This document shows, in pieces, positions 1 to 7,246 of a stretch of DNA of 14,645 nucleotides (position 1 is its first letter; the number at the start of each line of letters is the position of its first letter). Origin of the DNA: Alphaproteobacteria bacterium (GTDB lineage Bacteria > Pseudomonadota > Alphaproteobacteria > UBA6615); NCBI GenBank assembly GCA_017643325.1, contig JAEPNS010000046.1, forward strand, positions 1 through 14,645. The letters are read 5' to 3'. Under the pieces are notes generated by a model that searched no databases, was not told the DNA's origin, and saw only the letters and a list, made by a program, of their open reading frames with translations. A program made the position numbers and the translations under genes.

Positions 1-3000
1 GCGGCCGACCCGCGAAGGGGGCACGGTTGTTGTCTTCTCCGAAACCACGGATGCCAAGCAGGCCGAACGGAGGCTGCGCGACGCTGTCGAGAGCATTCGC
101 GACGGGTTCGTGTTCTTTGACGAAGAGGATCGGCTGGCGGCCTGTAACTCCAGCTGGATCAACGACTTCGGACCCGCGGCCGATAAGGTCAGGCTCGGCA
201 TGAAGTTCGAGGATGTGATGCGCATTCTCGGCGAATCCGGAACCATTCCCGAGGCCAACGGCCGGGTCGATGAGTGGCTGGCCAAGCAGATGGAGATGCA
301 CACGCAGGAAGTCGACTTCGAACGGCGCTTCGAGGACGGCAAGATCGTGCGCGTTTCGCGTCGGCGTACCGAGGAAGGCGGTGCGGTCGCCATCCGCACC
401 GATATCACGGCGATACGCAAAGCGGAATCCCGGCTGGCGGATGCCATCTCCAGCCTGAATGACGGGTTCCTGCTCTGGGACGCGGAGGACCGGCTGGTCT
501 CGGTCAACGAGGCCTATCTCAGCTTCTATCCCGAGTTTGCCGAGTATGTACAAACCGGGATGAGTTACGTCGAACTTGCTTCATTGATTTACGAGCATCG
601 TATTGCGGGAACCGACCCAAGCGTTCCTGACAAGGAGGAATGGGTCGGACGTCGCCTAGCCGAGCACAGGAACCCGGTTGGATCGATCGAGCAACACCAT
701 TCGAATGGTGCGATTCAGCGGATCACCGAGCGTCAGACTCGCGAAGGCGGTATTGTCACGATTATCTCCGATATCACCGAATTGAAACATGCCGAGACGC
801 GGATGCGCGATGCGATCGAGGCTGTTCAGGACGGTTTTATCCTTTGCGACGCGGACGACCGCATTGTCACAGCCAACAGCGCGTTCTGGCAGGCTATCGG
901 GCTGGACGAAGAGTGGTGTGCGCCCGGCATCACATTCGAAGAAATGTCGCGCATTATGACCAAGGCGGGTTTCAACGACGAAGCTGTCGGTCGAGAAGAG
1001 GAGTGGATCGCCGAGCGCATGGCTCAGCACCGCGACCCGACTGGCGAGCCGCAGTTCCGGCGTATCGCGGGCCGCTACATGAGGATCACAGAGCGGCGAA
1101 CGGCTGAAGGCGGTGTGGTCGGCGTTCGAACCGATATTTCCGATATCAAGGACAAGGAAGAAGAACTCGAACGAACCGTTTCGGACCTGGAGCGCTCGGA
1201 GCGGGAACTGAAGGTCCAGACGGAAAACCTGACCAAGCTTGCGGAACGCTATTCGCGTGAACGTGTCCGTGCGGAAGAGGCGGCCAAGGCGAAGGCGGAA
1301 TTCCTTGCCACGATGAGCCACGAAATCCGCACGCCCATGAATGGCGTGATCGGGATGGCGAACCTGCTGCTCGACACTGATCTTGATGACGAGCAGAGCC
1401 GGTACGCCAACACGGTTCATGATTCTGCTTCGGCGCTCCTGAGCCTGATCGAGGACATCCTCGATTTCTCCAAGATGGAAGCGGGCAAGCTTGAAATCGA
1501 GCGGGTCGAATTCGATCTGCAAAGTACAGTCGACAGCGTGGTCCAGATCCTTGCACCACGCGCGCATGGAAAATCCATCGACATCAACACCTATGTGTCG
1601 CCGGATGTCAGCCCGGTGCTTATTGGCGACAGTGGGCGGTTGCGCCAGATCCTGATTAACCTGATCGGTAACGCCATCAAGTTCACCGAGCAGGGCGCGG
1701 TCACGACCTCGGTCACGCTGGCCGGCATGGAGGACGGCAAGCAGCTGGTTCGTTTCGAGGTGACCGATACGGGAATCGGTATCTCTGAAGAGGTTTTGCC
1801 GAAACTGTTCTCGAGATTTTCCCAGGCAGACTCCTCGACCACACGAAAGTTCGGCGGCACGGGCCTCGGCCTGGCGATATGCAAGGAACTGACCGAGCTG
1901 ATGGAAGGGACCATCGGCGTGAACAGTGAAGAGGGTGTCGGCAGCACCTTCTGGGTTGAACTGCCCCTCGATGAGGGAAAGAGTGCCGGATCGCGGCGTA
2001 GCCACGAATTTGCAAATCTTGATCGCCTCAAGGTCCTGCTCGTGGAGCAGGCCGGCGGCGGCCAGAGCGCCTATCAACGACAACTATCGTCATGGGGCAT
2101 GACGGTCGACATCGAGGTTGCTGCAGATGCGGCCCTCGCGACACTCGAGCGCGCGGTGCGCGACGGGAAACCCTATGACCTTGTCTTGCTGGACGATAGC
2201 CTGACTGCAGGATCTGCCGCAGAGATGGCATCGCGGATCAGGGCGAACCCAGCATTTCGGAGAATAAAGCTCATCCTGTCCAGGACTGCGGACCGCAGCG
2301 ACGATCAGGATACAGGCTTTGACGCCCGGCTTATCAAGCCGGTTCAGGCGTCGGCACTGATGGACACGATCGCCGACATCTGTTGCACCAAGGAGAAACC
2401 GATGTCCAACGATCCGGTCCCTGCCGTGGAAAGCAGGAACGACGACACCGCAGCCGTTCCGGCCAACGGGATGCACATACTTCTCGTTGAGGACAATGCC
2501 GTGAACCAAATGCTCGCGACGGCGATCCTCAAGAAGGCGGGGCATCGCGTGGATGTGGCAGGCGACGGTGTCGAGGCGGTTGCGGCAGTTCGCGAAACGA
2601 ACTTTGATGCGGTCCTCATGGACATCCAGATGCCCGAAATGGACGGCCTCGAAGCGACCCGCCGGATTAGAAAGCTCGAAGATGCCGAACGTTCGAATAT
2701 CTACATTATCGCCATGACGGCGAACGCCCTGATGGGTGACCGTGACACCTGTATCTCCGCAGGCATGAACGACTACCTGCCGAAGCCCATCGATCAAAAG
2801 AAGCTCCTTGCAGCCTTGTCCAAGGCGAGTACGGTCGCGATCACGGCAGGCGACAGTGCTTCGGGCGATGCAGATGAGGCACGGGTCCCGCTTCTCGATG
2901 AGGCGATGCTGGACCAACTCGAAGAAACGATCGGCGAGGATGCCGTTGGTAGCATGCTCTCCATGACGCTCGGGGAAATGCCGGCGACCATGGCACTCAT

Positions 3001-3247
3001 CACGGCCGCCAATGCCGAAGGCGACCTCGACAAGATGCGCAAGGAAGTCCACGACATGGGGAGCAACTTCGGGAGCTATGGCGCGACCCGGTTGTGCGAA
3101 CACGCCCGCGCGATCGAGAAGGCATGCCGCGAGGACGACGCTCGCACAGCATCATCGCTTGTCGACGCGCTTCCGGAAGTGATCGACCAGACTCTTTCCG
3201 CGCTCCGTGGCAGGGTGCCGTCTGTTCCCACTTCGATCGCAGTCTAG
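1..3247 (+). CDS. Hybrid sensor histidine kinase, multi-PAS with two receivers and HPt (5' end cut by window edge)
   Basis: A multistep phosphorelay kinase. The frame is open from base 2 with no stop, so the gene begins before the window and about 1,081 residues are visible. Residues below are numbered from the in-frame GTG at 110, which is probably not the true start. The tail of one PAS unit precedes it, followed by three PAS_7-like units (about 1-104, 105-228, 229-346), each ending in an RxTxEGGxVxxxxDIT-type strand. A charged coiled coil spans 346-395. HisKA carries the phosphoacceptor His404 in SHEIRTPMNG. The HATPase has the N-box around N517/N521, DTGIG at 553-557 and a GTGLGLAI G2 box. 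REC1 spans about 640-755, REC2 about 787-905 (E794/D795, acceptor D838, T870, K892), and HPt about 930-1035 with His981. I see no membrane segment, so it is probably cytosolic. REC1 (E-Q instead of an acidic pair) and HPt (H-D-M-G-S instead of H-x-x-K-G) deviate from consensus. Its signal and output partner cannot be inferred. Confidence 0.95.
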   Translation, partial: RPTREGGTVVVFSETTDAKQAERRLRDAVESIRDGFVFFDEEDRLAACNSSWINDFGPAADKVRLGMKFEDVMRILGESGTIPEANGRVDEWLAKQMEMHTQEVDFERRFEDGKIVRVSRRRTEEGGAVAIRTDITAIRKAESRLADAISSLNDGFLLWDAEDRLVSVNEAYLSFYPEFAEYVQTGMSYVELASLIYEHRIAGTDPSVPDKEEWVGRRLAEHRNPVGSIEQHHSNGAIQRITERQTREGGIVTIISDITELKHAETRMRDAIEAVQDGFILCDADDRIVTANSAFWQAIGLDEEWCAPGITFEEMSRIMTKAGFNDEAVGREEEWIAERMAQHRDPTGEPQFRRIAGRYMRITERRTAEGGVVGVRTDISDIKDKEEELERTVSDLERSERELKVQTENLTKLAERYSRERVRAEEAAKAKAEFLATMSHEIRTPMNGVIGMANLLLDTDLDDEQSRYANTVHDSASALLSLIEDILDFSKMEAGKLEIERVEFDLQSTVDSVVQILAPRAHGKSIDINTYVSPDVSPVLIGDSGRLRQILINLIGNAIKFTEQGAVTTSVTLAGMEDGKQLVRFEVTDTGIGISEEVLPKLFSRFSQADSSTTRKFGGTGLGLAICKELTELMEGTIGVNSEEGVGSTFWVELPLDEGKSAGSRRSHEFANLDRLKVLLVEQAGGGQSAYQRQLSSWGMTVDIEVAADAALATLERAVRDGKPYDLVLLDDSLTAGSAAEMASRIRANPAFRRIKLILSRTADRSDDQDTGFDARLIKPVQASALMDTIADICCTKEKPMSNDPVPAVESRNDDTAAVPANGMHILLVEDNAVNQMLATAILKKAGHRVDVAGDGVEAVAAVRETNFDAVLMDIQMPEMDGLEATRRIRKLEDAERSNIYIIAMTANALMGDRDTCISAGMNDYLPKPIDQKKLLAALSKASTVAITAGDSASGDADEARVPLLDEAMLDQLEETIGEDAVGSMLSMTLGEMPATMALITAANAEGDLDKMRKEVHDMGSNFGSYGATRLCEHARAIEKACREDDARTASSLVDALPEVIDQTLSALRGRVPSVPTSIAV
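2390..2404 (+). promoter_or_regulatory. Candidate internal ribosome-binding site and ATG inside the hybrid kinase
   Basis: AAGGAG at 2390-2395 is followed by six bases and then an in-frame ATG at 2402-2404 (Met765 counting from the GTG at 110). It lies exactly in the linker between REC1 and REC2. This is one of the best Shine-Dalgarno matches in the window and the spacing is ideal. Initiation here would give a 281-residue protein made of REC2 plus HPt, without PAS or kinase domains. The motif and frame are seen directly. Actual use of the start is inference, with the CheA short form as a known precedent for internal initiation in a histidine kinase gene. Confidence 0.4.
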
Positions 3248-3249
3248 CG

Positions 3250-3906
3250 TCAGTCCGGAAGCAGTTCCGGCATCACATCGTCGACTGCGTCACGCACGAT
3301 CCCCGCTGCGGTCTCGGCGAGGACGCGAATATCTTCCCTTTCGCTGGCCATACTCGAAAGCCAATGCAGGTGCGCAAGGGCGTAACCGCCGCTGACGGTT
3401 GCCCAAATATCGTCCGGTTCCAGGTCTTCGTCGTTGAGGTCGCAAACGCGCATGGCGAACGGTGGCGGTCCCAGGTGGACGGCCCACGGAAGGTCGTCGA
3501 TCACCTCGGAATCGCTGTCGAAATAGGCCCCGACAAGAAATCCGAGTGGAATATCCTCGCGGAGCAGTTCCGCTGAAGATGGGTTGAAGGGGTGGTGCCC
3601 GAGACCTATGCGCTCCGTCAAATCCGGGTCATGGGTCGCCTCGATCGCCTGCGCTACGGTCTGGGCGAGTTCGCTCGGGTCGGCGGTTCTGGGTTCTACG
3701 AACATCAGGTTGCCGACCGCGTACCGGGCATCGTCCTCAAGCGGAAAGTACATGTCTGCCAGATCGCCTGTCGGGATCAGGTCCTCGGGCCGGTGTACGA
3801 CGCGCAGGAAGAAAGCCGGCTCGTCGAGATGAACGAGCCAGATATCGTCGCCGTCTTCGGCGAATTCGGGCCAGCCGAACAGTCTTCCTACGACAAAACG
3901 AGGCAT
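3250..3906 (-). CDS. Uncharacterised acidic protein made of two copies of one ~95-residue unit
   Basis: 218 residues starting at the ATG complementary to 3904-3906. I do not recognise the family. It is rich in Asp and Glu and has no signal peptide or membrane segment. Two halves align by eye. Unit A (about 5-90) has G7, G11, F15, D20-D21, W23, VHL at 25-27, P30, F32, R35-V36, ED-L at 41-43, P45, Y62-A63, L67 and LA-T at 80-83. Unit B (about 120-206) repeats these at G122, G126, F129, D137-D138, W141, VHL at 143-145, P148, F150, R153-V154, ED-L at 160-162, P164, Y175-A176, L180 and LA-T at 197-200. This suggests an internal duplication or fused dimer of a small alpha-beta fold. No good Shine-Dalgarno precedes the start. 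The gene converges on the kinase, stop to stop with two bases between, and diverges from the MDR dehydrogenase. Coding status is supported by conserved aligned residues between the halves; function is unknown. Confidence 0.75.
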   Translation of the reverse strand: MPRFVVGRLFGWPEFAEDGDDIWLVHLDEPAFFLRVVHRPEDLIPTGDLADMYFPLEDDARYAVGNLMFVEPRTADPSELAQTVAQAIEATHDPDLTERIGLGHHPFNPSSAELLREDIPLGFLVGAYFDSDSEVIDDLPWAVHLGPPPFAMRVCDLNDEDLEPDDIWATVSGGYALAHLHWLSSMASEREDIRVLAETAAGIVRDAVDDVMPELLPD

Positions 3907-3936
3907 GGTTGCGCTGTGCCAGAAGCCCGGTCGTTG

Positions 3937-3958
3937 CGCAAGCCAAACAACGCTTGCG
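3937..3958. repeat. 7-bp perfect inverted repeat in the divergent promoter region
   Basis: CGCAAGC (3937-3943) and GCTTGCG (3952-3958) are perfect complements around an 8-base spacer. An overlapping 8-bp palindrome, TTGCGCAA, lies at 3934-3941. They sit in the 97-base gap between the divergently transcribed orphan gene and the MDR dehydrogenase, where an operator for a dimeric repressor would be expected. The repeat is seen directly; an operator role is inference, and no regulator gene lies next to it. Confidence 0.4.
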
Positions 3959-4003
3959 TGTGCAGACTTTGTCGGCTACGCGGGACGGAACCAGGGGGGC
4001 GAC

Positions 4004-5044
4004 ATGAAAGCACAAATACTTCACAAGCCGGGCGAGCCGTTCAGTCTCGAGGAGGTGGCGGACCCGAAACCGGGTCCGGGTGAAGCTGTTGCGCGTGTCC
4101 TGGCGTGCGGGGCGGGCCTGACAATACATCATGTCCGCGCGGGGCGGGCCAAGGCGGAGTTCCCAATCATCATCGGGCACGAGATCACCGGCGAGATCGT
4201 GGAAATCGGTAAGTCCGACGGCAACGATGCTGGCCTGAAGGTCGGCGACCCGGTCACATCCTACTTTTATCTGGTCGACGGCGAAGACAAGTGGACACGG
4301 TTGGGGCGCGAGCCGATCTCGACTGTCAGCGGCCGCTATATCGGGCGCGACATTGATGGTGGCTATGCGGAATACATCAAGCTTCCGGTGCGCAATTTCA
4401 TAAAGCTCCCGGAAGGTCTGGACTGGAAGAACAAGCCCGCGGACGTCGGTGTAATCACCGACGCGATCGCCACCCCCTACAAGGTGTTGTCGCGCGCCCG
4501 CATCGCGCCGACGGACACGGTCGCAATTTTCGGGGCCGGAGGCGGTCTCGGGGTTCACCAGGTCATGATGACCAAATGGGCGCACGCGCGCGTCATCGCC
4601 GTCGATGTGATGGCCGACAAGCTAAAGGTTTGTCAGGATCTCGGTGCGGACATGGTCGTTGATGCCTCGAACGATACCGTCGTGGACGAGATCATGGATC
4701 TGACAGACGGGACGGGGGTGGACGTGGCGATCGACTATGTGTCGACGCAAGGCACACAGGAACAGGCCGTCGCGAGCCTGGGGATTGGCGGCCGGTTCGT
4801 CAGTCTCGGAGGCGCCTGCCAACCCTACATGGTCCCCGCGCGCGAGATGCTGTCGAAGGAGCTGGAGATCCTGGGCAGTCGCTATTGCAGCGTGCAGCAG
4901 GTGATTGAATCCCTCGAGATCTGCGCGCGCGGTGACGTCTGGCCGCTGGTGACCGAAACCTACAAGCTGGAAGAGGCGGAGACGGTGCACGCCCGCCTCG
5001 ACCAGGGGCTTGTCACAGGCCGCGCGGCCATCGTGATGGACTAA
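4004..5044 (+). CDS. Zinc-type medium-chain dehydrogenase/reductase (MDR) lacking the structural-zinc lobe
   Basis: 346 residues. I place the start at the ATG at 4004 because the MDR fold begins there (MKAQILHKPG) and a purine-rich stretch, AGGGGGGC, lies just upstream; an in-frame ATG at 3905 would add 33 unrelated residues. The GroES-like catalytic domain carries C35, the G-H-E motif (H59, E60) and D153, plausible catalytic zinc ligands. The NAD(P) Rossmann fold has GAGGGLG at 177-183 and D201 at the end of the second strand, which favours NAD. The usual four-cysteine structural-zinc loop is absent: the stretch at 88-112 has no cysteine. Likely reaction: reversible alcohol/aldehyde oxidoreduction or enoyl reduction of an unknown substrate. 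It converges on the FAH-family gene with 12 bases between stops and no visible terminator. Family assignment is firm, substrate unknown. Confidence 0.9.
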   Translation: MKAQILHKPGEPFSLEEVADPKPGPGEAVARVLACGAGLTIHHVRAGRAKAEFPIIIGHEITGEIVEIGKSDGNDAGLKVGDPVTSYFYLVDGEDKWTRLGREPISTVSGRYIGRDIDGGYAEYIKLPVRNFIKLPEGLDWKNKPADVGVITDAIATPYKVLSRARIAPTDTVAIFGAGGGLGVHQVMMTKWAHARVIAVDVMADKLKVCQDLGADMVVDASNDTVVDEIMDLTDGTGVDVAIDYVSTQGTQEQAVASLGIGGRFVSLGGACQPYMVPAREMLSKELEILGSRYCSVQQVIESLEICARGDVWPLVTETYKLEEAETVHARLDQGLVTGRAAIVMD

Positions 5045-5056
5045 ACTCCTGCGGAC

Positions 5057-5935
5057 CTAGCCGGCCTCGATCGGGTTCGACAGTACGCCGATCTTCGAGA
5101 TTTCGACCTCGACAGTATCGCCGGGCTTCATCCAGAGCTGCGGCTTGCGCGCGAGTCCGACACCGCTCGGCGTGCCGGTGACGATCACGTCGCCCGGGCG
5201 CAGTTCGGTCATCGTCGAGATGTAGGCGATGAGCTGCGGTACGTTGAAGATCAGGTCATCGACGCCTTCACTCTGGACAGTCTCGCCGTTGAGTCGGGTC
5301 TCGAGTTTCAGTTCCGCCGGATCGGGAATCTCGTCCGACGTCACCATGCAGGGTCCGAAGGCGCCCGAGTGGTAGAAGTTCTTGCCGGGAAGGAACTGGC
5401 TGGTGTGGCGCTGCCAGTCGCGGATGGAGCCGTCGTTGTAGCAGGAGTAACCACCGACATAGTCGAGCGCATCGGCTTCGGAGACACGTCTTGCTGTCTT
5501 GCCGATGATGACCGCCAGCTCGCCTTCGTAGTCGAACTGCTCGGACTCTTTCGGCGCAATCATCGGCTGGCCATGCGGCACGTGGCTCGCGGGCCAGCGC
5601 GGGAACAGGATCGGCTTGGGCGGCAGCGCGTTGCCGGTCTCCTCGGCATGCTTGCGGTAGTTCAACCCGACGCAGAAAATCGCATGCGGGTTCGGGATGG
5701 GCTCTAGAAGAGTCACATCCTTTTCAGGAAAGTCGGATGTCTTTCCCGAATTGTCGCCGAAACCGGTTTTCAGATACTCGTCCACCTTGGCCTTCGCCGC
5801 ATCGTCGGCGGCAAGGTAGTCGCGCAGCGTCGGCATGCTGTTGCCAAACTCGGCGCCGAGATCGATAACGCCGCCGTCCTTTGCGTATGTGCCCCAGGAC
5901 TCGCGGTTAACCACGCGGAAGCTGATCAGTTTCAT
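5057..5935 (-). CDS. Fumarylacetoacetate hydrolase (FAH) family protein
   Basis: 292 residues, starting at the ATG complementary to 5933-5935 with AAGGGGAACGAG just upstream. The FAH fold occupies about 78-290: the FCVGLNYRKHAEE segment with catalytic-dyad-type H96, metal ligands E137 and E139 (DYEGEL) and D168 (YNDGS), and the oxyanion/substrate strand TGTPSGVG at 253-260. Family members are Mg/Mn-dependent and hydrolyse C-C bonds, decarboxylate or isomerise 2-oxo/2-hydroxy acids, for example acylpyruvases, 2-hydroxyhepta-2,4-diene-1,7-dioate isomerase and 2-keto-4-pentenoate hydratase relatives. Residues 1-75 form the small N-terminal domain usual for this subgroup. The gene is 20 bases downstream of the acyl-CoA dehydrogenase and almost certainly co-transcribed with it, which hints at a late step in ring-cleavage product breakdown. 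The exact substrate cannot be told. Confidence 0.92.
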   Translation of the reverse strand: MKLISFRVVNRESWGTYAKDGGVIDLGAEFGNSMPTLRDYLAADDAAKAKVDEYLKTGFGDNSGKTSDFPEKDVTLLEPIPNPHAIFCVGLNYRKHAEETGNALPPKPILFPRWPASHVPHGQPMIAPKESEQFDYEGELAVIIGKTARRVSEADALDYVGGYSCYNDGSIRDWQRHTSQFLPGKNFYHSGAFGPCMVTSDEIPDPAELKLETRLNGETVQSEGVDDLIFNVPQLIAYISTMTELRPGDVIVTGTPSGVGLARKPQLWMKPGDTVEVEISKIGVLSNPIEAG

Positions 5936-5955
5936 CTCGTTCCCCTTTTCGTTTT

Positions 5956-7113
5956 CTAGTTTGCGGCCGCCTCACGCAGCATGTTGCGCGCGATGACGAT
6001 CTGCTGGATCTGCGACGTGCCTTCATAGATCCGAAGGAGTCGCACATCCCTGTAAAACCGCTCGATCGGGTACTCGGCAATGTAGCCGGCGCCGCCGAAG
6101 ATCTGCACGGCTCGGTCCGCAACCCGGCCGACCATCTCGGTGCAGTAGTATTTGCAGCAGGCCGCCTCGGTGGCGATGTTCTCGCCTGAATCGAAACGGC
6201 GGGCCGCGTCCATCACCATGCTCTGCCCGGCATAGGCCTCCGTCCGGCTGTCGGCCAGCATCGCCTGGACCAGCTGGAACTCTCCGATCGGTTTTCCGAA
6301 CTGCTGCCGCTCGCTTGCGTAACGGACGGACTCATCAATCAGGCGCTCAGCGATTCCGACCGAGATAGCGCCCATATGCAGACGACCCCGATCCAGGACC
6401 TTCATCGCCGTCTTGAATCCCTGTCCCTCGACGCCGCCGATCAGGTGCGTAGCGGGTACCCGCACATCCTCGAAGATCACGTCGGCCGTATGCGCGCCCT
6501 GTTGCCCCATCTTCTTGTCGTGCTTGCCGACCGACAGGCCGGGGCTTTCCCGTTCAACAATGAACGCCGACACGCCGCGTGCACCCGGCGTGTCGGGGTC
6601 GGTCCGGGCCATGACCGTGAAAATTCCGGCATGAGGCGCGTTGGTGATGAACCGCTTGGTGCCGTTGAGCACATAGTCATCCCCGTCGCGGCGGGCCGAG
6701 GTCTTGAGCGAGCCAGCGTCTGAGCCTGCCTCCGGTTCCGTCAGTGCAAAGGAAGCGATGATCTCTCCGCTCGCGAGTCGCGGCAGCCATGTCGATTTCT
6801 GCTCGTCTGAGCCGTCGATCATGATGCCCTGTGACCCGATCCCGACATTGGTGCCGAACACGGAGCGGAAAGCTGGTGATGTCCAGCCCAACTCGAGTAC
6901 CACCCGTGCCTCTTCGGACATGTTCAGGCCGATTCCGCCGAATTCCTCCGGGATCGAAAGGCCGAACAGGCCCATCTCACGCATCTCGTCGATCACCTGC
7001 GGAGGGACGGCATCGTTCTCGGCGACTTCGGACTCGAGCGGGACGAGCCGTTCGCGCACGAAGCGGCGGACTGTGTCAAGAAGCTGGTCGAATGTCTCGG
7101 GATCGAGGGGCAT
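5956..7113 (-). CDS. Acyl-CoA dehydrogenase, FAD-dependent
   Basis: 385 residues, full length for the family. It starts at the ATG complementary to 7111-7113, with only a weak GCGAG as ribosome-binding site. The alpha-helical N-terminal domain covers about 1-120. The FAD/substrate strand FALTEPEAGSDAG lies at 122-134 and the middle beta domain runs to about 225. The C-terminal helical bundle includes RxQFGKPIG at 269-277 and the signature IYEGTSQIQQ, with catalytic base Glu364 in the position used by short- and medium-chain enzymes. The reaction is alpha,beta-desaturation of an acyl-CoA, passing electrons to ETF. It is the first gene of a two-gene minus-strand operon with the FAH-family gene and diverges from the VOC gene across 133 bases. 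Substrate chain type (straight, branched, aromatic side chain) cannot be read from sequence. Confidence 0.95.
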   Translation of the reverse strand: MPLDPETFDQLLDTVRRFVRERLVPLESEVAENDAVPPQVIDEMREMGLFGLSIPEEFGGIGLNMSEEARVVLELGWTSPAFRSVFGTNVGIGSQGIMIDGSDEQKSTWLPRLASGEIIASFALTEPEAGSDAGSLKTSARRDGDDYVLNGTKRFITNAPHAGIFTVMARTDPDTPGARGVSAFIVERESPGLSVGKHDKKMGQQGAHTADVIFEDVRVPATHLIGGVEGQGFKTAMKVLDRGRLHMGAISVGIAERLIDESVRYASERQQFGKPIGEFQLVQAMLADSRTEAYAGQSMVMDAARRFDSGENIATEAACCKYYCTEMVGRVADRAVQIFGGAGYIAEYPIERFYRDVRLLRIYEGTSQIQQIVIARNMLREAAAN

Positions 7114-7139
7114 CGGGACTCGCAGGCAGTGGTGCCCCG

Positions 7140-7145
7140 GTTATA
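7140..7145 (-). promoter_or_regulatory. Candidate -10 box for the acyl-CoA dehydrogenase operon
   Basis: On the minus strand this reads TATAAC, five of six matches to the sigma-70 -10 consensus, ending 26 bases before the start codon. The hexamer 17 bases further upstream (TGGCCT) is a poor -35, so the call rests on the -10 match and on its place in a divergent intergenic region. Confidence 0.25.
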
Positions 7146-7202
7146 TCCCGTCCGTGATGGAGAGGCCATGCGCGCCCTGCATCGCTGGCCCGACGGAACT
7201 TC

Positions 7203-7211
7203 TGATACTAT
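7203..7211 (+). promoter_or_regulatory. Candidate extended -10 promoter for the VOC-GHR-CMD operon
   Basis: TGATACTAT fits an extended -10 element (TG, one base, then a TACTAT hexamer with four of six consensus matches) 35 bases before the VOC start codon. No convincing -35 is present, which is acceptable for extended -10 promoters but keeps confidence low. Confidence 0.25.
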
Positions 7212-7222
7212 GTTTCAGCAAA

Positions 7223-7232
7223 CCTGATCAGG
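7223..7232. promoter_or_regulatory. Perfect 10-bp palindrome in the VOC gene leader
   Basis: CCTGATCAGG is a perfect 10-bp palindrome overlapping the start of the GGGGGAGGAA ribosome-binding site and lying 11 bases after the candidate -10. A repressor bound here would block transcription, and a short RNA stem could mask the ribosome-binding site. The palindrome is seen; the role is inference, and chance is possible at this length. Confidence 0.3.
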
Positions 7233-7246
7233 GGGAGGAAAGGCTC

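Noticed and set aside
656..3103. Long open frames on the minus strand under the hybrid kinase (475 codons at 656-2083 and 337 codons at 2090-3103).
   Set aside because: The plus strand encodes a clear multidomain kinase across the same bases. High GC at third positions commonly creates long antisense frames, and their translations show no recognisable domain.
3905..4003. Upstream ATG at 3905 as start of the MDR dehydrogenase.
   Set aside because: It would add 33 residues with no MDR character; the fold begins at the ATG at 4004, which has a purine-rich stretch before it.
6704..7246. Upstream extension of the VOC gene reading frame.
   Set aside because: This part is antisense to the acyl-CoA dehydrogenase and serine/arginine-rich. 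The strong GGGGGAGG before 7247 marks the real start.
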